Below are positions 9,458 to 18,747 of a stretch of DNA of 64,000 nt, piece by piece. The position numbers and the translations under genes are program-made. Numbering within the stretch: position 1 is the first letter of the stretch; every line of letters begins with the position of its first letter. The notes under the pieces were generated by a model. That model was not told the origin of the DNA, ran no database searches, and was given only the letters and a program-made list of their open reading frames with translations. Source of the stretch: Bordetella sp. LUAb4 (GTDB lineage: Bacteria; Pseudomonadota; Gammaproteobacteria; Burkholderiales; Burkholderiaceae_B); NCBI RefSeq assembly GCF_021325795.1, contig NZ_JAHPZX010000001.1, positions 868,001 to 932,000 of the forward strand, given 5' to 3'.

Positions 9458-10285
9458 ATGATGGCCGATCCCAAGAAAGACTCCCCCTCGGACAGGGAGC
9501 CGGTACCGCAAGACCGGCTCTCGGCGAAGCAATACGAGAAAGCGCTGACTCGCTTGCACATCGAACTGGTCAAGCTACAGGAGTGGGTGATCCACACGGG
9601 TGCCAAGGTCTGCATCATTTTCGAAGGACGGGACGGCGCCGGCAAAGGCGGAACGATCAAGGCGATCACGGATCGGGTCAGCCCTCGGGTCTTTCGCGTC
9701 GTCGCCCTGCCCGCGCCCACTGATCGAGAAAAGACCCAGATGTACGTGCAGCGCTACCTGCCCCACCTGCCCGCGGCCGGGGAGATCGTTATTTTCGATC
9801 GCAGTTGGTATAACCGCGCCGGCGTGGAGCGCGTGATGGGCTTCTGCACCAAAGAGCAGGTCGAGACGTTCTTGAAGGACGTTCCAATGGTCGAGCACGC
9901 GATCAGTGACTCCGGCGTCATTCTTCTCAAATACTGGCTTGAAGTCAGCCAGAAGGAGCAGACGCGCAGGCTGGAAGCACGGATCAAGGACCAGCGGAAA
10001 GTCTGGAAATTGAGCAAGATGGACCTCCTGTCCTATAGCCGCTGGTATGACTACTCGCGGGCCCGTGATGACATGTTCCACGCGACCGATACGGATTTCG
10101 CCCCCTGGTACGTGGCGCAATCCAACAACAAGCGGCGCGTACGCTTGAATATCATCCACCACCTTCTTTCCAGCATCCCGTACCAGCCCCTGCCGCGCGA
10201 GCGGGTAAAACTACCCAAGCGGCAGAAACCCGGCAACTACCGCGAGCCCGACCACACGTTCAGGTTCATTCCAGACGTCTTTTAG
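9458..10285 (+). CDS. ppk2: Polyphosphate kinase 2 (PPK2 family)
   Basis: 275-residue cytoplasmic PPK2, which moves phosphate between polyphosphate and nucleotides (usually polyP-driven NDP or NMP phosphorylation). Walker A GRDGAGKGG is at residues 57-65, Walker B/lid region VIFDRSWYNR at 111-120, and the lid arginines in EQTRRLEARIKD. The length matches class I single-domain PPK2. ATG 9458 has GAGGAG a few bases upstream; a second ATG follows at once. It lies 29 bp before the SulP transporter and is probably co-transcribed. It is divergent from the efflux operon and shares the palindrome region, which suggests stress-linked expression. Nucleotide preference is not resolved. Confidence 0.94.
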   Translation: MMADPKKDSPSDREPVPQDRLSAKQYEKALTRLHIELVKLQEWVIHTGAKVCIIFEGRDGAGKGGTIKAITDRVSPRVFRVVALPAPTDREKTQMYVQRYLPHLPAAGEIVIFDRSWYNRAGVERVMGFCTKEQVETFLKDVPMVEHAISDSGVILLKYWLEVSQKEQTRRLEARIKDQRKVWKLSKMDLLSYSRWYDYSRARDDMFHATDTDFAPWYVAQSNNKRRVRLNIIHHLLSSIPYQPLPRERVKLPKRQKPGNYREPDHTFRFIPDVF

Positions 10286-10314
10286 AAAAACGTCCTGTCT
10301 CAGGGTTGGCTCCC

Positions 10315-12057
10315 ATGGACCATGACACTTCCGGTCGCGCTGGCAGGCAATCAAGCGCTGCATCGTCATGGCTGCGTCACTACCAGCGTTCATGGGCCAG
10401 GCAGGACCTGGTCGCGGGACTGACGACGGCGACGGTCGTCATTCCGAAGGCGCTCGCGTATGCCACCGTGGCGGGACTGCCCGTGCAAGTCGGCGTCTAC
10501 ACCGCATTCCTGCCGATGATCCTCTACGCGCTGCTGGGTTCGTCCAGGACGCTCAGTGTCAGCACGACCACCACCCTCGCCATCCTGACCGCGACGGCGC
10601 TCGAACGTGCCGCGCCAAACGGCGACGCGCTGACGCTCGCAACGGCCGCCGCGACCTTGACCCTGCTGGTGGGAATCGCTCTCGTCCTTGCCGCGGTCTT
10701 GCGCTTGGGATTCCTGGCCAATTTCATTTCCGAGCCGGTGCTGATCGGGTTCAAGGCGGGTATCGCCATCGTGATCGTGGTCGATCAGATCCCGAAGCTG
10801 CTGGGGATTCATTTCCCCAAGGGGTCCTTTCTTACCAACGTATTGGCGATCGTCCAGGGTTTTCCAAACACGTCCCTGCCCACTGTCGCGGTGGCCGCTA
10901 TGACGGCTGGCGCGCTATTGGCGCTGATGCGCTGGCTGCCGCGCACGCCCGCGCCGCTCCTGGTAGTGGCCGGGGCAATCGCGGCCTCTGCCTTGCTCGG
11001 CCTGCCTGACCATGGCGTGGCGTCCATCGGCTACGTCCCAACCGGCTTGCCGTCCTTGACGCTTCCCGCTCTGTCACTTTTCATGCAGCTTTGGCCTATC
11101 GCCATGGGCATGGCCTTGATGAGTTTCACCGAAACGATCGCCGCCGGCCGGGCCTTCGTCAGGGACGCCGAACCATCACCCGCCCCCAACAGGGAGCTGT
11201 TGGCCACCGGGATGGCGAATATCGGGGGGGCGCTATTCGGTGCCATGCCTGCTGGCGGAGGCACCAGCCAGACAGCAGTGAACTTCCGCGCCGGCGCCCG
11301 CACCCAGGCGGCGGAACTGGTGACGGCTGTGGTCGTACTGGCCGTGATGACGTTGCTGGCGCCGCTCATCGGGCTGATGCCGCAAGCGACCTTGGCCGCC
11401 GTGGTAGTCGTGTATTCCGTCGGACTCTTCGACCCGGCCGAATTCCGCGCGGTGCTCAGGATACGGCGCACGGAGCTGGCGTGGTCGCTGGTGGCGCTGG
11501 CGGGCGTGGTTTTGCTGGGGACCCTGCAAGGAATACTGGTCGCCATCATCGTGTCGCTGGCATCGCTGGCTTATCAGGTATCCAATCCGCCCGTGCATTT
11601 GCTGCGGCGCAAGCGCGGGACCAATGTGTTTCGCCCCGCGTCTTCGTCCAACCCCGACGATGAGTCCTTTCCCGGCTTGCTGATTCTCCGTCCGGAAGGA
11701 CGCATTTTCTTCGTCAACGTGGGCAATCTCGCACAGAAGATGCGGGATCTGATCGACGCCGCCCAGCCGCGCATCGTGGTGCTGGATTTGAGCAATGTTT
11801 TCGATATCGAGTACACCGCGCTGCGCATGATGGACGATGCCGAAAAGCGCCTGGCGCTATCCGGCGTATCGCTCTGGATGGCTGGCCTCAGTCCCGCTGT
11901 ATTGGTGATGGTGCGGAAATCGCCACTGGGCGCGTCGCTAGGGACGCGGCGGCTGTTCCACAACCTCGATGAAGCGATTGCCCATTATCAGGGAACGCGC
12001 GGGGGTGCCGCGGTGCCCACGGCTGCGGGGCCCGCCCATGCACAAGGTCCTTCCTGA
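10315..12057 (+). CDS. SulP-family anion transporter with STAS domain
   Basis: 580-residue inner-membrane SLC26/SulP transporter. The sulfate-transport core starts at WARQDLVAGLTTATVVIPKALAYA and runs through about 12 hydrophobic spans. The C-terminal STAS domain starts near residue 460 (GLLILRPEGRIFFVNVGN, then VVLDLSNVFDIEYTAL). Substrates of this family include sulfate, bicarbonate and other anions and cannot be told here. The ATG at 10315 is preferred to the TTG at 10306, with AGGG about 10 bases upstream. It follows ppk2 by 29 bp. Confidence 0.92.
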   Translation: MDHDTSGRAGRQSSAASSWLRHYQRSWARQDLVAGLTTATVVIPKALAYATVAGLPVQVGVYTAFLPMILYALLGSSRTLSVSTTTTLAILTATALERAAPNGDALTLATAAATLTLLVGIALVLAAVLRLGFLANFISEPVLIGFKAGIAIVIVVDQIPKLLGIHFPKGSFLTNVLAIVQGFPNTSLPTVAVAAMTAGALLALMRWLPRTPAPLLVVAGAIAASALLGLPDHGVASIGYVPTGLPSLTLPALSLFMQLWPIAMGMALMSFTETIAAGRAFVRDAEPSPAPNRELLATGMANIGGALFGAMPAGGGTSQTAVNFRAGARTQAAELVTAVVVLAVMTLLAPLIGLMPQATLAAVVVVYSVGLFDPAEFRAVLRIRRTELAWSLVALAGVVLLGTLQGILVAIIVSLASLAYQVSNPPVHLLRRKRGTNVFRPASSSNPDDESFPGLLILRPEGRIFFVNVGNLAQKMRDLIDAAQPRIVVLDLSNVFDIEYTALRMMDDAEKRLALSGVSLWMAGLSPAVLVMVRKSPLGASLGTRRLFHNLDEAIAHYQGTRGGAAVPTAAGPAHAQGPS

Positions 12058-12130
12058 CGCCATCTTCGTAATGGCCCATTCGTAATGCCCTCTTCATAAC
12101 GCCTGCGAAAGCGAGGCAGTGAGGCAAAAC

Positions 12131-13606
12131 ATGAAACGGATAAGCATAAGCACTGCGTTGGTATGGGCGACATCCGCGCTTCTCATGGGCATCGGACCGT
12201 CGCTTGCCGCCGATCCGCCCGCGCAACCGCCCTCTCCTGTGCCGCAAGAAACGCCACAGCCGCCGTCTTTCTCGCCGGAGGAGATCGAATCACTGGTTGC
12301 GCCCATCGCGCTGTATCCGGACCCCGTCCTGGCGCAGGTACTGATGGCCTCGACGTATCCGCTGGAGATCGTGCACGCGGCACGCTGGCTCAAGGCAAAC
12401 CCCAAGTTGAAAGGCGACGCGGCGGTGAAGGCAGTCGAGAGCCAGCCTTGGGACGTCAGTGTGAAATCGCTGGTCGCTTTCCCGCAGATCCTCACGCCGA
12501 TGAACGACAAGCTGGACTGGACGCAAAAACTTGGCGACGCTTTCCTGGCACAGCAGCAAGACGTATTCGCCGCGGTGCAGCGCTTGCGCAAACGCGCCCA
12601 GGAGGCGGGCAATCTGACGTCCAACGTTCAACAGAACGTGGTCGTGGAGCCGGCGCCACAGGGCAGTCAGACGACGGTGGTGCGCATCGAATCGGCCGAT
12701 CCCCAGGTCATCTACGTGCCGTCCTACAACCCGACGGTGGTCTACGGCGCATGGAGTGCGCCCGCCTATCCCCCCACTTATTGGCCGCCGCCGCCCGCCT
12801 ACTACCCTGGCACGGCGTTGATGAGTGGGCTCGCCTGGGGTGTCGGCATCGCGGCCGCCGGCGCCATCTTCAGCGATTGCGACTGGGGCGGTGGAGATGT
12901 CGACATCGACTACAACAAAGTGACGAATATCGACCGCAATACCGACCGGACGAAAGCACAAGGACAAAGTGGCCGCTGGCAACATGATCCCGGTCATCGC
13001 CAGGGCGTGGCGTATCGGGACAATGCGACTCGGCAGAAGATGGCAGGCCAGGTACCGGGAGCCGAGCAGCGTGCCCAGTATCGCGGCCGTGACGCTGCCC
13101 CGAACGCTGGCCGAAGCACCACCACCGGGGCGACGGCGGGCCGGAACACGGGCACGGGCCTGAACCGTGGTACAGCACCGACCGCAGGCGCTGGCCGTGA
13201 CGCAGGCATGGGTGCAAACCGTAACGCTAGCGCGGGCCGGGATGCGGGCACGGGAGCAAACCGTAGCGCTGCTGCGGGCGCCGGCGCGGGTCGGGCTGCA
13301 AGCCCTGGCTCAGGGGCTGGTCGGCGCGCAGACACCACCAATCCCGCCGTCACGGGCCATCGCACGGCTCCGACCAATCAGGGAAACATGACCAACCGGG
13401 CGACTGGCAGCCACGGCGGCGGCGCGCGAGGCACCGGACGCGATAGCGCATTCACTGGCGTGGGCGGCGGCGGCACCGCGGCTCAGCGCAGCCATGACCG
13501 TGGCAGAGCGAGCATGCAGGGATCGGGGGCCAGCCGCGCTTCCATCGGCGGCGGTGGGCGTGGTGGAGGCGGCGGGGGCATGCGCGGTGGTGGCGGCAGA
13601 CGCTGA
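12131..13606 (+). CDS. DUF3300 domain secreted protein with Gly/Arg-rich repetitive tail
   Basis: 491 residues. A signal peptide (MKRISISTALVWATSALL, ending near SLAAD) is followed by the DUF3300 domain, roughly residues 45-270 (FSPEEIESLVAPIALYPDPV, then VIYVPSYNPTVVYG). The C-terminal 200 residues are low-complexity Gly, Ala, Arg and Thr with imperfect repeats of the type AGRDAGTGANR, ending in a Gly-rich stretch. The envelope role is unknown. ATG 12131 has GAGG 6 bases upstream; the longer GTG start lacks a ribosome site. It is followed 10 bp later by the DUF2950 gene; the two families commonly sit together, which implies a shared function. Confidence 0.9.
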   Translation: MKRISISTALVWATSALLMGIGPSLAADPPAQPPSPVPQETPQPPSFSPEEIESLVAPIALYPDPVLAQVLMASTYPLEIVHAARWLKANPKLKGDAAVKAVESQPWDVSVKSLVAFPQILTPMNDKLDWTQKLGDAFLAQQQDVFAAVQRLRKRAQEAGNLTSNVQQNVVVEPAPQGSQTTVVRIESADPQVIYVPSYNPTVVYGAWSAPAYPPTYWPPPPAYYPGTALMSGLAWGVGIAAAGAIFSDCDWGGGDVDIDYNKVTNIDRNTDRTKAQGQSGRWQHDPGHRQGVAYRDNATRQKMAGQVPGAEQRAQYRGRDAAPNAGRSTTTGATAGRNTGTGLNRGTAPTAGAGRDAGMGANRNASAGRDAGTGANRSAAAGAGAGRAASPGSGAGRRADTTNPAVTGHRTAPTNQGNMTNRATGSHGGGARGTGRDSAFTGVGGGGTAAQRSHDRGRASMQGSGASRASIGGGGRGGGGGGMRGGGGRR

Positions 13607-13616
13607 GGAGATGACC

Positions 13617-14612
13617 ATGAAAATTCTTGCATCCAGCATGACGAGACACGCGGTGGCCGTATTGGCCAAGCTTGCGATGGCGGCCATTCTTGCGTTCGCC
13701 ACCACGGCCAGCGCCAGCACCAGCACCAATGCCGACACCAAGGCCAGCGTCAGTGCCAGCGGCGAGGCAAAGGCCAAGGCCAACGCGCAAATATCGTTCG
13801 ATTCACCGTCATCAGCCATGGCCGCATTCGGCGACGCGATTGAAAAAAACAGCGAAACCTCGTTGCGATCCCTCTTCGGCGAAGATTTTCGCAAGCTGAT
13901 TCCCCCCCTTGGAACGCAGGATCGCGAAGCGTTCATCACCGCATGGACGCAGTCGCACTCCATCAAACCCATGGACGCCGGACATGCCTATATCGCTGTC
14001 GGCAACGCCGACTGGACGTTCCCGATACCGCTCGTCGAATCCAGCGGTGGCTGGCACTTCGACACCTACGCCGGTGCCGAGGAAATGCGCTTGCGGCGCA
14101 TCGGCCGCAACGAATTGGCCGTCATCCAGACCATGCTGGCCGTCTACGATGCGCAGCGCGAGTATGCACAGACGCCTCACGACGGCAACAGCCTGCTCGT
14201 CTACGCGTCGAAGCTGGTGAGTTCGCAGGGTAAACACGACGGCTTGTATTGGGCCGACGCCCCCGGGCAGCCGCCCAGTCCGCTGGGCCAGGCATTCGTC
14301 GATGCGATCCCCAGCAACAGCCGGGACGCCGGCTTCCATGGCTATTTTTTCAAGTTGCTCAAATCACAGGGGACACATGCCCCAGGCGGCGCTTACGATT
14401 ACGTGGTCCGAGGCAAACTCTTCGGCGGGTTCGCGGTGCTGGCCTGGCCGGTTGAGTATGGAAGCACAGGAATCAAGAGCTTCCTCGTCAGCCACAACGG
14501 CCAGGTGTATCAAGCAGACCTTGGCCTGGAAACCGCGGCCAAGGCGCACGCCATGAAGCAATTCGACCCCGGCCCTGCCTGGACCAGGGTGCCCGCGGGG
14601 GATAGCGAATGA
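13617..14612 (+). CDS. DUF2950 domain secreted protein
   Basis: 331 residues. A signal peptide (MKILASSMTRHAVAVLAKLA, ending near the SASTST stretch) is followed by an Ala/Lys/Ser-rich linker and a DUF2950 domain covering most of the rest (ISFDSPSSAMAAFGDAI; later NGQVYQADLG). No catalytic motif is evident. The start at 13617 has GAGGAG spaced 6 bases; an ATG at 13611 lies too close to that site. It probably shares a transcript with the upstream DUF3300 gene and acts with it in the periplasm; biochemical function unknown. Confidence 0.9.
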   Translation: MKILASSMTRHAVAVLAKLAMAAILAFATTASASTSTNADTKASVSASGEAKAKANAQISFDSPSSAMAAFGDAIEKNSETSLRSLFGEDFRKLIPPLGTQDREAFITAWTQSHSIKPMDAGHAYIAVGNADWTFPIPLVESSGGWHFDTYAGAEEMRLRRIGRNELAVIQTMLAVYDAQREYAQTPHDGNSLLVYASKLVSSQGKHDGLYWADAPGQPPSPLGQAFVDAIPSNSRDAGFHGYFFKLLKSQGTHAPGGAYDYVVRGKLFGGFAVLAWPVEYGSTGIKSFLVSHNGQVYQADLGLETAAKAHAMKQFDPGPAWTRVPAGDSE

Positions 14613-14682
14613 ACGAAACCACACCGAGGCCGCTTGACGCATAATGGACAGCTGAGTTCAAGCGCGTCGAGGGAGGGGCCTC

Positions 14683-15180
14683 ATGGCAATGTCTGATGAC
14701 AGCGCAGCAGCCGACACCGCCAGTGGGTGGCGGTTCAAACTTGGAATCGTCCTGTTCGTGTTGGCATTCGCAATTTGGCTGCTGGTGCCGCTCGCGGGCG
14801 CAATGGGTGCATCAGGCGCACGCCTCGCGACCCTGACCGGCGCGGTTTTCCTCGCCAACAAAGTCGTGATGGTGGCGTGCATCGCGGTAATGGGCAAGGC
14901 GGGATTCCAGCGGCTGAAAGCGGCGGCTTTCGGCCATGCGAAACGGCTGGCCCCCGTCAAGACGGTTGGCCCCACGCGCCACGCGATCGGCCTCGTCATG
15001 TTCTCTGTTCCGCTTCTCTCGTCGGTGCTGGCGCCCTATATCAGTCGCGTCTGGCCCGATAGCGATCAGTCCATGTGGCAAATCCAGGTCTTGGGCGACG
15101 TCGTATTGCTGGCCAGCTTCTTCGTATTGGGCGGCAATTTCTGGAGCAAACTGCACGCCTTGTTCATCCGCACGGCCTGA
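14683..15180 (+). CDS. Small membrane protein, transporter-suffix type
   Basis: 165-residue integral membrane protein with about four hydrophobic segments (LGIVLFVLAFAIWLLVPL, then FLANKVVMVACIAVMG, IGLVMFSVPLLSSVLAPYI, and GDVVLLASFFVLGGNFW). The ending FFVLGGNFWSKLHALF matches proteins labelled transporter suffix domain-containing. Strong ribosome site GGAGGGG before ATG 14683. It is 70 bp after the DUF2950 gene in the same direction and convergent with the PP2C-like gene. Function unknown. Confidence 0.75.
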   Translation: MAMSDDSAAADTASGWRFKLGIVLFVLAFAIWLLVPLAGAMGASGARLATLTGAVFLANKVVMVACIAVMGKAGFQRLKAAAFGHAKRLAPVKTVGPTRHAIGLVMFSVPLLSSVLAPYISRVWPDSDQSMWQIQVLGDVVLLASFFVLGGNFWSKLHALFIRTA

Positions 15181-15213
15181 CGCGCGGGTCGCGCACGCGG
15201 GCGCGGGCGTGGG

Positions 15214-16029
15214 CTATGCCACGCTTATCCACAGCGCCGAAGCGTCGTCGCTAGGCTTGAAGCGCGGATATTGCAGGCATCCCGCATCCTCGAATTCGAT
15301 GCGACGCAGTTCTTCCGCGAGCGGCACCAGTCCCACATCCAGCACACGGGCGACAAAGCTGGCCGGTTCGTAACGGCTGTACGTGTCGAACAGGGCCGCG
15401 AAGCCATCGCTGAGCAGGAACAAGTCATCGCCCGCCGTCAGATGGACCCGGGCATACCGCGTATGCGTCTTGATTGGCTCGGCGTCTATGCCCAGCGCGA
15501 TATTCGCGCGCTCGCGTGAAGCACGCCGGTCCGCCAGAACGGCCGGGGACCGTACGCCACCCGCGCCCGCACCGGGTCCCAGGGCGGCGGCTTCGGCCTG
15601 TTCCACCCGTCGATCCGGCTCCGGCGTCAGGAAAGACACCCCAGCCGCATTGCGATGCAGGACCACGCAATCAGAGAGACTGGCACACGCCAGGCTGTCG
15701 CCCTCGATGGCTACCGCGGCGAATGCCGCGCGCGGCACTTCCCAGCGCGACACGGGATCGCGGCGGCGCTCGCGTTCATAGGCAGCGGCAACTGTCTCGA
15801 ATACCGTATCGCAAATCTCGGCGGCCGCCCCCGAGGCGCCGGAAAATGCCTTATGCGCCGTCCCCGCCAACCAGGCCGCACCGCCTTGATCCCCCATCAA
15901 TCCAGGCGGTCCCAAGTCCGTCGCACCGTCGATTACCCATGCATGCTGTTCGCCACAGCCTATACGGTCGTCATTGGGGACCGTGGTCTTCCCGGCAATA
16001 CTCAGGAACTGGATCAAATCGAAATGCAT
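15214..16029 (-). CDS. PP2C-like (PPM) protein phosphatase domain protein
   Basis: 271 residues resembling a serine/threonine phosphatase of the PPM fold: N-terminal VPNDDRIGCGEQHAWVIDGA supplies the first acidic metal-binding motif, LACASLSDCVVL fits the central GDS/GDC-type strand, and LFLLSDGFAALFD is the family's SDG motif near residue 210, with DDASALW at the end replacing the usual DN(I/V)T. The last motif is a variant, so activity is probable but not certain. Cytoplasmic, no signal peptide. Start ATG 16029. It stands alone, facing the stress module, with a long AT-rich region upstream. Confidence 0.7.
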   Translation of the reverse strand: MHFDLIQFLSIAGKTTVPNDDRIGCGEQHAWVIDGATDLGPPGLMGDQGGAAWLAGTAHKAFSGASGAAAEICDTVFETVAAAYERERRRDPVSRWEVPRAAFAAVAIEGDSLACASLSDCVVLHRNAAGVSFLTPEPDRRVEQAEAAALGPGAGAGGVRSPAVLADRRASRERANIALGIDAEPIKTHTRYARVHLTAGDDLFLLSDGFAALFDTYSRYEPASFVARVLDVGLVPLAEELRRIEFEDAGCLQYPRFKPSDDASALWISVA

Positions 16030-16477
16030 GGTGGATGGCCTGACGAAAATACGGATCGACCGGATGGCACGATCCCAATAATAGTCCGCGCGGCTGGTAG
16101 ATAACGGCAGGCGTTTAGTCGGCGTTCCAGTAGTCAGGGTTCCTTTTTCCGGGGTATTTCGAACGTTTACCGCCTATATACCCGCGGCTATTCGGTGAAA
16201 GCCGATAAGCGCGAATCAAGAATTTGGAATTCAGCTTAATTAAAGGTTGGATGACTTGATAAAAGCGAAAATAAAGCTTCGATTCATCGACTTACATTTC
16301 AAATCAATTTCGCTGCTGACACTCGGCTACTGTCCTCACGCCCCCTGAATCTCACGTTTACTTGCATGTTCTCCCGAAAGTCGTAATTACGCCTTACCGC
16401 GGATAACATGTTGTTCTTAATTAGCAGGTACCGGCTGTTTGCCGAGGAGTAACAGATGAATCGCCGAGGAGTGTCCG
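16030..16477. other. AT-rich intergenic region between divergent genes
   Basis: About 450 bp between the PP2C-like gene (minus) and the metallopeptidase gene (plus). From roughly 16120 to 16430 it is clearly richer in A and T than its surroundings. It probably holds both promoters; no strong -35/-10 pair could be assigned and no coding frame is convincing. A short ORF at its end is listed separately. Confidence 0.5.
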
Positions 16478-16491
16478 ATGGATCGGAATGA
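16456..16491 (+). CDS. Possible 11-codon leader peptide overlapping the metallopeptidase start
   Basis: ATG 16456 is preceded by GAGGAGT at 16444-16450 and encodes MNRRGVSDGSE before a stop at 16489-16491. It overlaps the start of the next gene (16478) in another frame. The same 10-base string GCCGAGGAGT precedes both starts (16441 and 16463), so each has its own ribosome site. Translational coupling is possible; chance is not excluded. Confidence 0.3.
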   Translation: MNRRGVSDGSE

Positions 16492-18655
16492 CGTGAATGC
16501 AGGCGCAGCACGATGCGCCTTAAGGCTACTGCGCGGCGTGGCGGCGTCACTCGCGTTGGGAATTACCGTCCTGTCACCCAACCCAGCCTCGGCGGCAACA
16601 TCCGACCCTCTCGGTCCCCTGCGTGGCGCCGAGAAAAGCCAATTGCATCAGGGTTGGACTTCGCGCGAGCAAGGTGGCTGGTTCATTCTGCAGAATGACG
16701 AGGCCAAGCAATCCGAGCAGACCTTGGTTCTTGCACCGCGCGCGGCTGGCCGCGCCGGACGTTATCTTTCAGCCAGCGTTACCGTTGAATCAAAGCAGCC
16801 GGCCGCGTCGATCGGTGTGCTGTTGCGCAACACGGGTAGTGGTGATTTGTGCCTGATGGAAATCACGGCATCCGCCGATGCGAATCTGTTTTGCGTCGTC
16901 GGTGGGAAGAACATCAAAATCGCCAACCAACCCCAAGCGGCGAAATTGGGCGGTAAAGATCTGATCCAGATGATCGAGGATGAGGACGGCGCTACGTTTC
17001 TGCTGAACGGCAAGAAAGTCGGCACGGTTGAGTCCAGTACGCTGGCGATCGACCAGGTCGGCCTGATGGCGTATGACACGGGACTGTTCGGTATTGGCGA
17101 CTTCAAAAGCATGACGTTGGCGGAGGCCAAGAAAGCCGCTGACAACGCCAGTTCGGGTAGCTCGGGCGGTTCGGGTAGCGCCGGTGGTTCGGGTGGTTCG
17201 GGCGGATCCGGTGGCTCCGCCAAGGGCCAGCCGGCAGGTGACCCGGCGGGGGTTGCACTCAATCCCATGGAGCAGCATTTCTCCGGCATCGGTCCGATTC
17301 CGCAGTTCGACGGCACCAGCGTGCGCCGTGTCGCTGCCTATCTGGGCATCTCGCAAAGCGTGTTCATCCACGAATTCGGCCATGCGCTGATCAACGAGCT
17401 GGATCTGCCGTCGACCGGTCCTGAAGAAGACGCCGTTGATATCTTCTCTGCCCTGCATCTGGTGGACCCGACGATCTACAAGGCCGACAACGCGGATATC
17501 GAAGCAATCGGCCGCGAAGTAGCCATCTACGGTGCCTTGCAGTGGTATTACAGCGGCAAGATCAACGAAGCGAACGGCAATGGCGAAACGCCCTGGCAGG
17601 ACGAACACACCGCCGACCTGAAGCGCTTCCGCAACTTCTTCTGCGTCATTTACGGTGGCAACCCCAGCGTTTTCGGCAAGATTGCTTCGGCGACCGGCAT
17701 CGACGACCGGACGCTGAGCCGCTGCGAGCAGGAATACACCAAGCAAAACCGCGCCTGGCGCACCATCCTGGCGCCGTACACGCGAGTGGGTGCCTGGCAT
17801 CCCGAAGGTACACAACCGGCGAATGCGCCCGGCGCCAAGATCACCGTGAAGTTCGAGGATTCCAAATACCGGCTTGGCAAGTTCTTCAAGGAGGCCTTTG
17901 CAGACAGCATCGCCGGCAGTGTGGAAGATCTGTCGAAGACGTATGTGTTGCCGCGTCCGCTGACCGTCACCTATCGCGACTGCGACCAGTTGAACGCCTG
18001 GTACAGCCACGACGACGCCAGTATCACGATGTGCTACAACCTGCTGTCCTACATGATCACGATGGTTTCGGACATCGAGATGAAGACGGTCGATGGCTGG
18101 ACGATGGCCAAGAGCCAGGGCACCTCGAACGGGGGCGGCGCGGCAGCGCCCCAGGGCGCGGGCCGCAACACCGCCGCGCCTTCGGCTCCGCAGCAGTCTT
18201 CGAGCAATTTCAACGAGGGCAAGGATCTGGGCGTGCCGCCCACGCTGGTGCTGTATCCGGCGCCTTACAAGGGCCCCACGCCCACCGCCAACCTGCGCGC
18301 ACCGGTCGTGACCACCCCGCAGTTGGTGAGTTATCTGACCTCGGGCGACAAGGTCTTGTTGATCGACACGAGCAAGGGCGAGCAGACGATACCTGGTGCC
18401 ATCCAGGTGCCCGATGCCGGACGCGATGGCAGCCTGAGAGATTCGTTCCAGGATCAACTTACGGGATGGTTGGCCAAACAGACACAAGGCGATAAAGAGC
18501 GGCCCATCGTTTTCTTTGGCACGGGGCTCAACGATCGCTCTTCCTACAATGCCGCGCTGCGTGCAGGGGAAGGCAAGTTCAAGACGTTCTGGTATCGCGG
18601 CGGCATTGAAGCATGGGTCGCTGCGGGGCAGCCGCTTCGGCCTGTAGGCAATTAA
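16478..18655 (+). CDS. Secreted DUF4344-type metallopeptidase fused to a rhodanese-like domain
   Basis: 725 residues with an unusual architecture. A signal peptide spans residues 12-41 (ending PASAATS). Residues 50-215 look like a beta-sandwich (LamG/DUF1080-like; GVLLRNTGSGDLCLMEI, TFLLNGKKVGTV). A Gly/Ser linker lies at about 226-250. The metallopeptidase region of DUF4344 type has HEFGH at 298-302 and acidic EED at about 316-318 as third-ligand candidates. A Pro/Ala/Gln linker follows, then a rhodanese-like domain from about 620 to the end (KVLLIDTSKGEQTIPGAI, WYRGGIEAWVAAG). The rhodanese active-site Cys is absent (FFGTGLNDRSS), so sulfur transfer is unlikely. The ATG at 16478 has GAGGAG 8 bases upstream. 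Periplasmic or exported; substrate unknown. Confidence 0.82.
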   Translation: MDRNDVNAGAARCALRLLRGVAASLALGITVLSPNPASAATSDPLGPLRGAEKSQLHQGWTSREQGGWFILQNDEAKQSEQTLVLAPRAAGRAGRYLSASVTVESKQPAASIGVLLRNTGSGDLCLMEITASADANLFCVVGGKNIKIANQPQAAKLGGKDLIQMIEDEDGATFLLNGKKVGTVESSTLAIDQVGLMAYDTGLFGIGDFKSMTLAEAKKAADNASSGSSGGSGSAGGSGGSGGSGGSAKGQPAGDPAGVALNPMEQHFSGIGPIPQFDGTSVRRVAAYLGISQSVFIHEFGHALINELDLPSTGPEEDAVDIFSALHLVDPTIYKADNADIEAIGREVAIYGALQWYYSGKINEANGNGETPWQDEHTADLKRFRNFFCVIYGGNPSVFGKIASATGIDDRTLSRCEQEYTKQNRAWRTILAPYTRVGAWHPEGTQPANAPGAKITVKFEDSKYRLGKFFKEAFADSIAGSVEDLSKTYVLPRPLTVTYRDCDQLNAWYSHDDASITMCYNLLSYMITMVSDIEMKTVDGWTMAKSQGTSNGGGAAAPQGAGRNTAAPSAPQQSSSNFNEGKDLGVPPTLVLYPAPYKGPTPTANLRAPVVTTPQLVSYLTSGDKVLLIDTSKGEQTIPGAIQVPDAGRDGSLRDSFQDQLTGWLAKQTQGDKERPIVFFGTGLNDRSSYNAALRAGEGKFKTFWYRGGIEAWVAAGQPLRPVGN

Positions 18656-18747
18656 GCAAGCGACGCAGGCAGCTACGCAGAACGCAAGGACTCAGGTAGC
18701 AAGGTAACGAGGCCGCGATAGACGGCATTGCCTCGCTGGAAATAAGA

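Noticed and set aside
16790-18487. 565-residue minus-strand ORF opposite the metallopeptidase
   Set aside because: No ribosome site, composition of an antisense shadow; the plus-strand product has a signal peptide and zinc motif.
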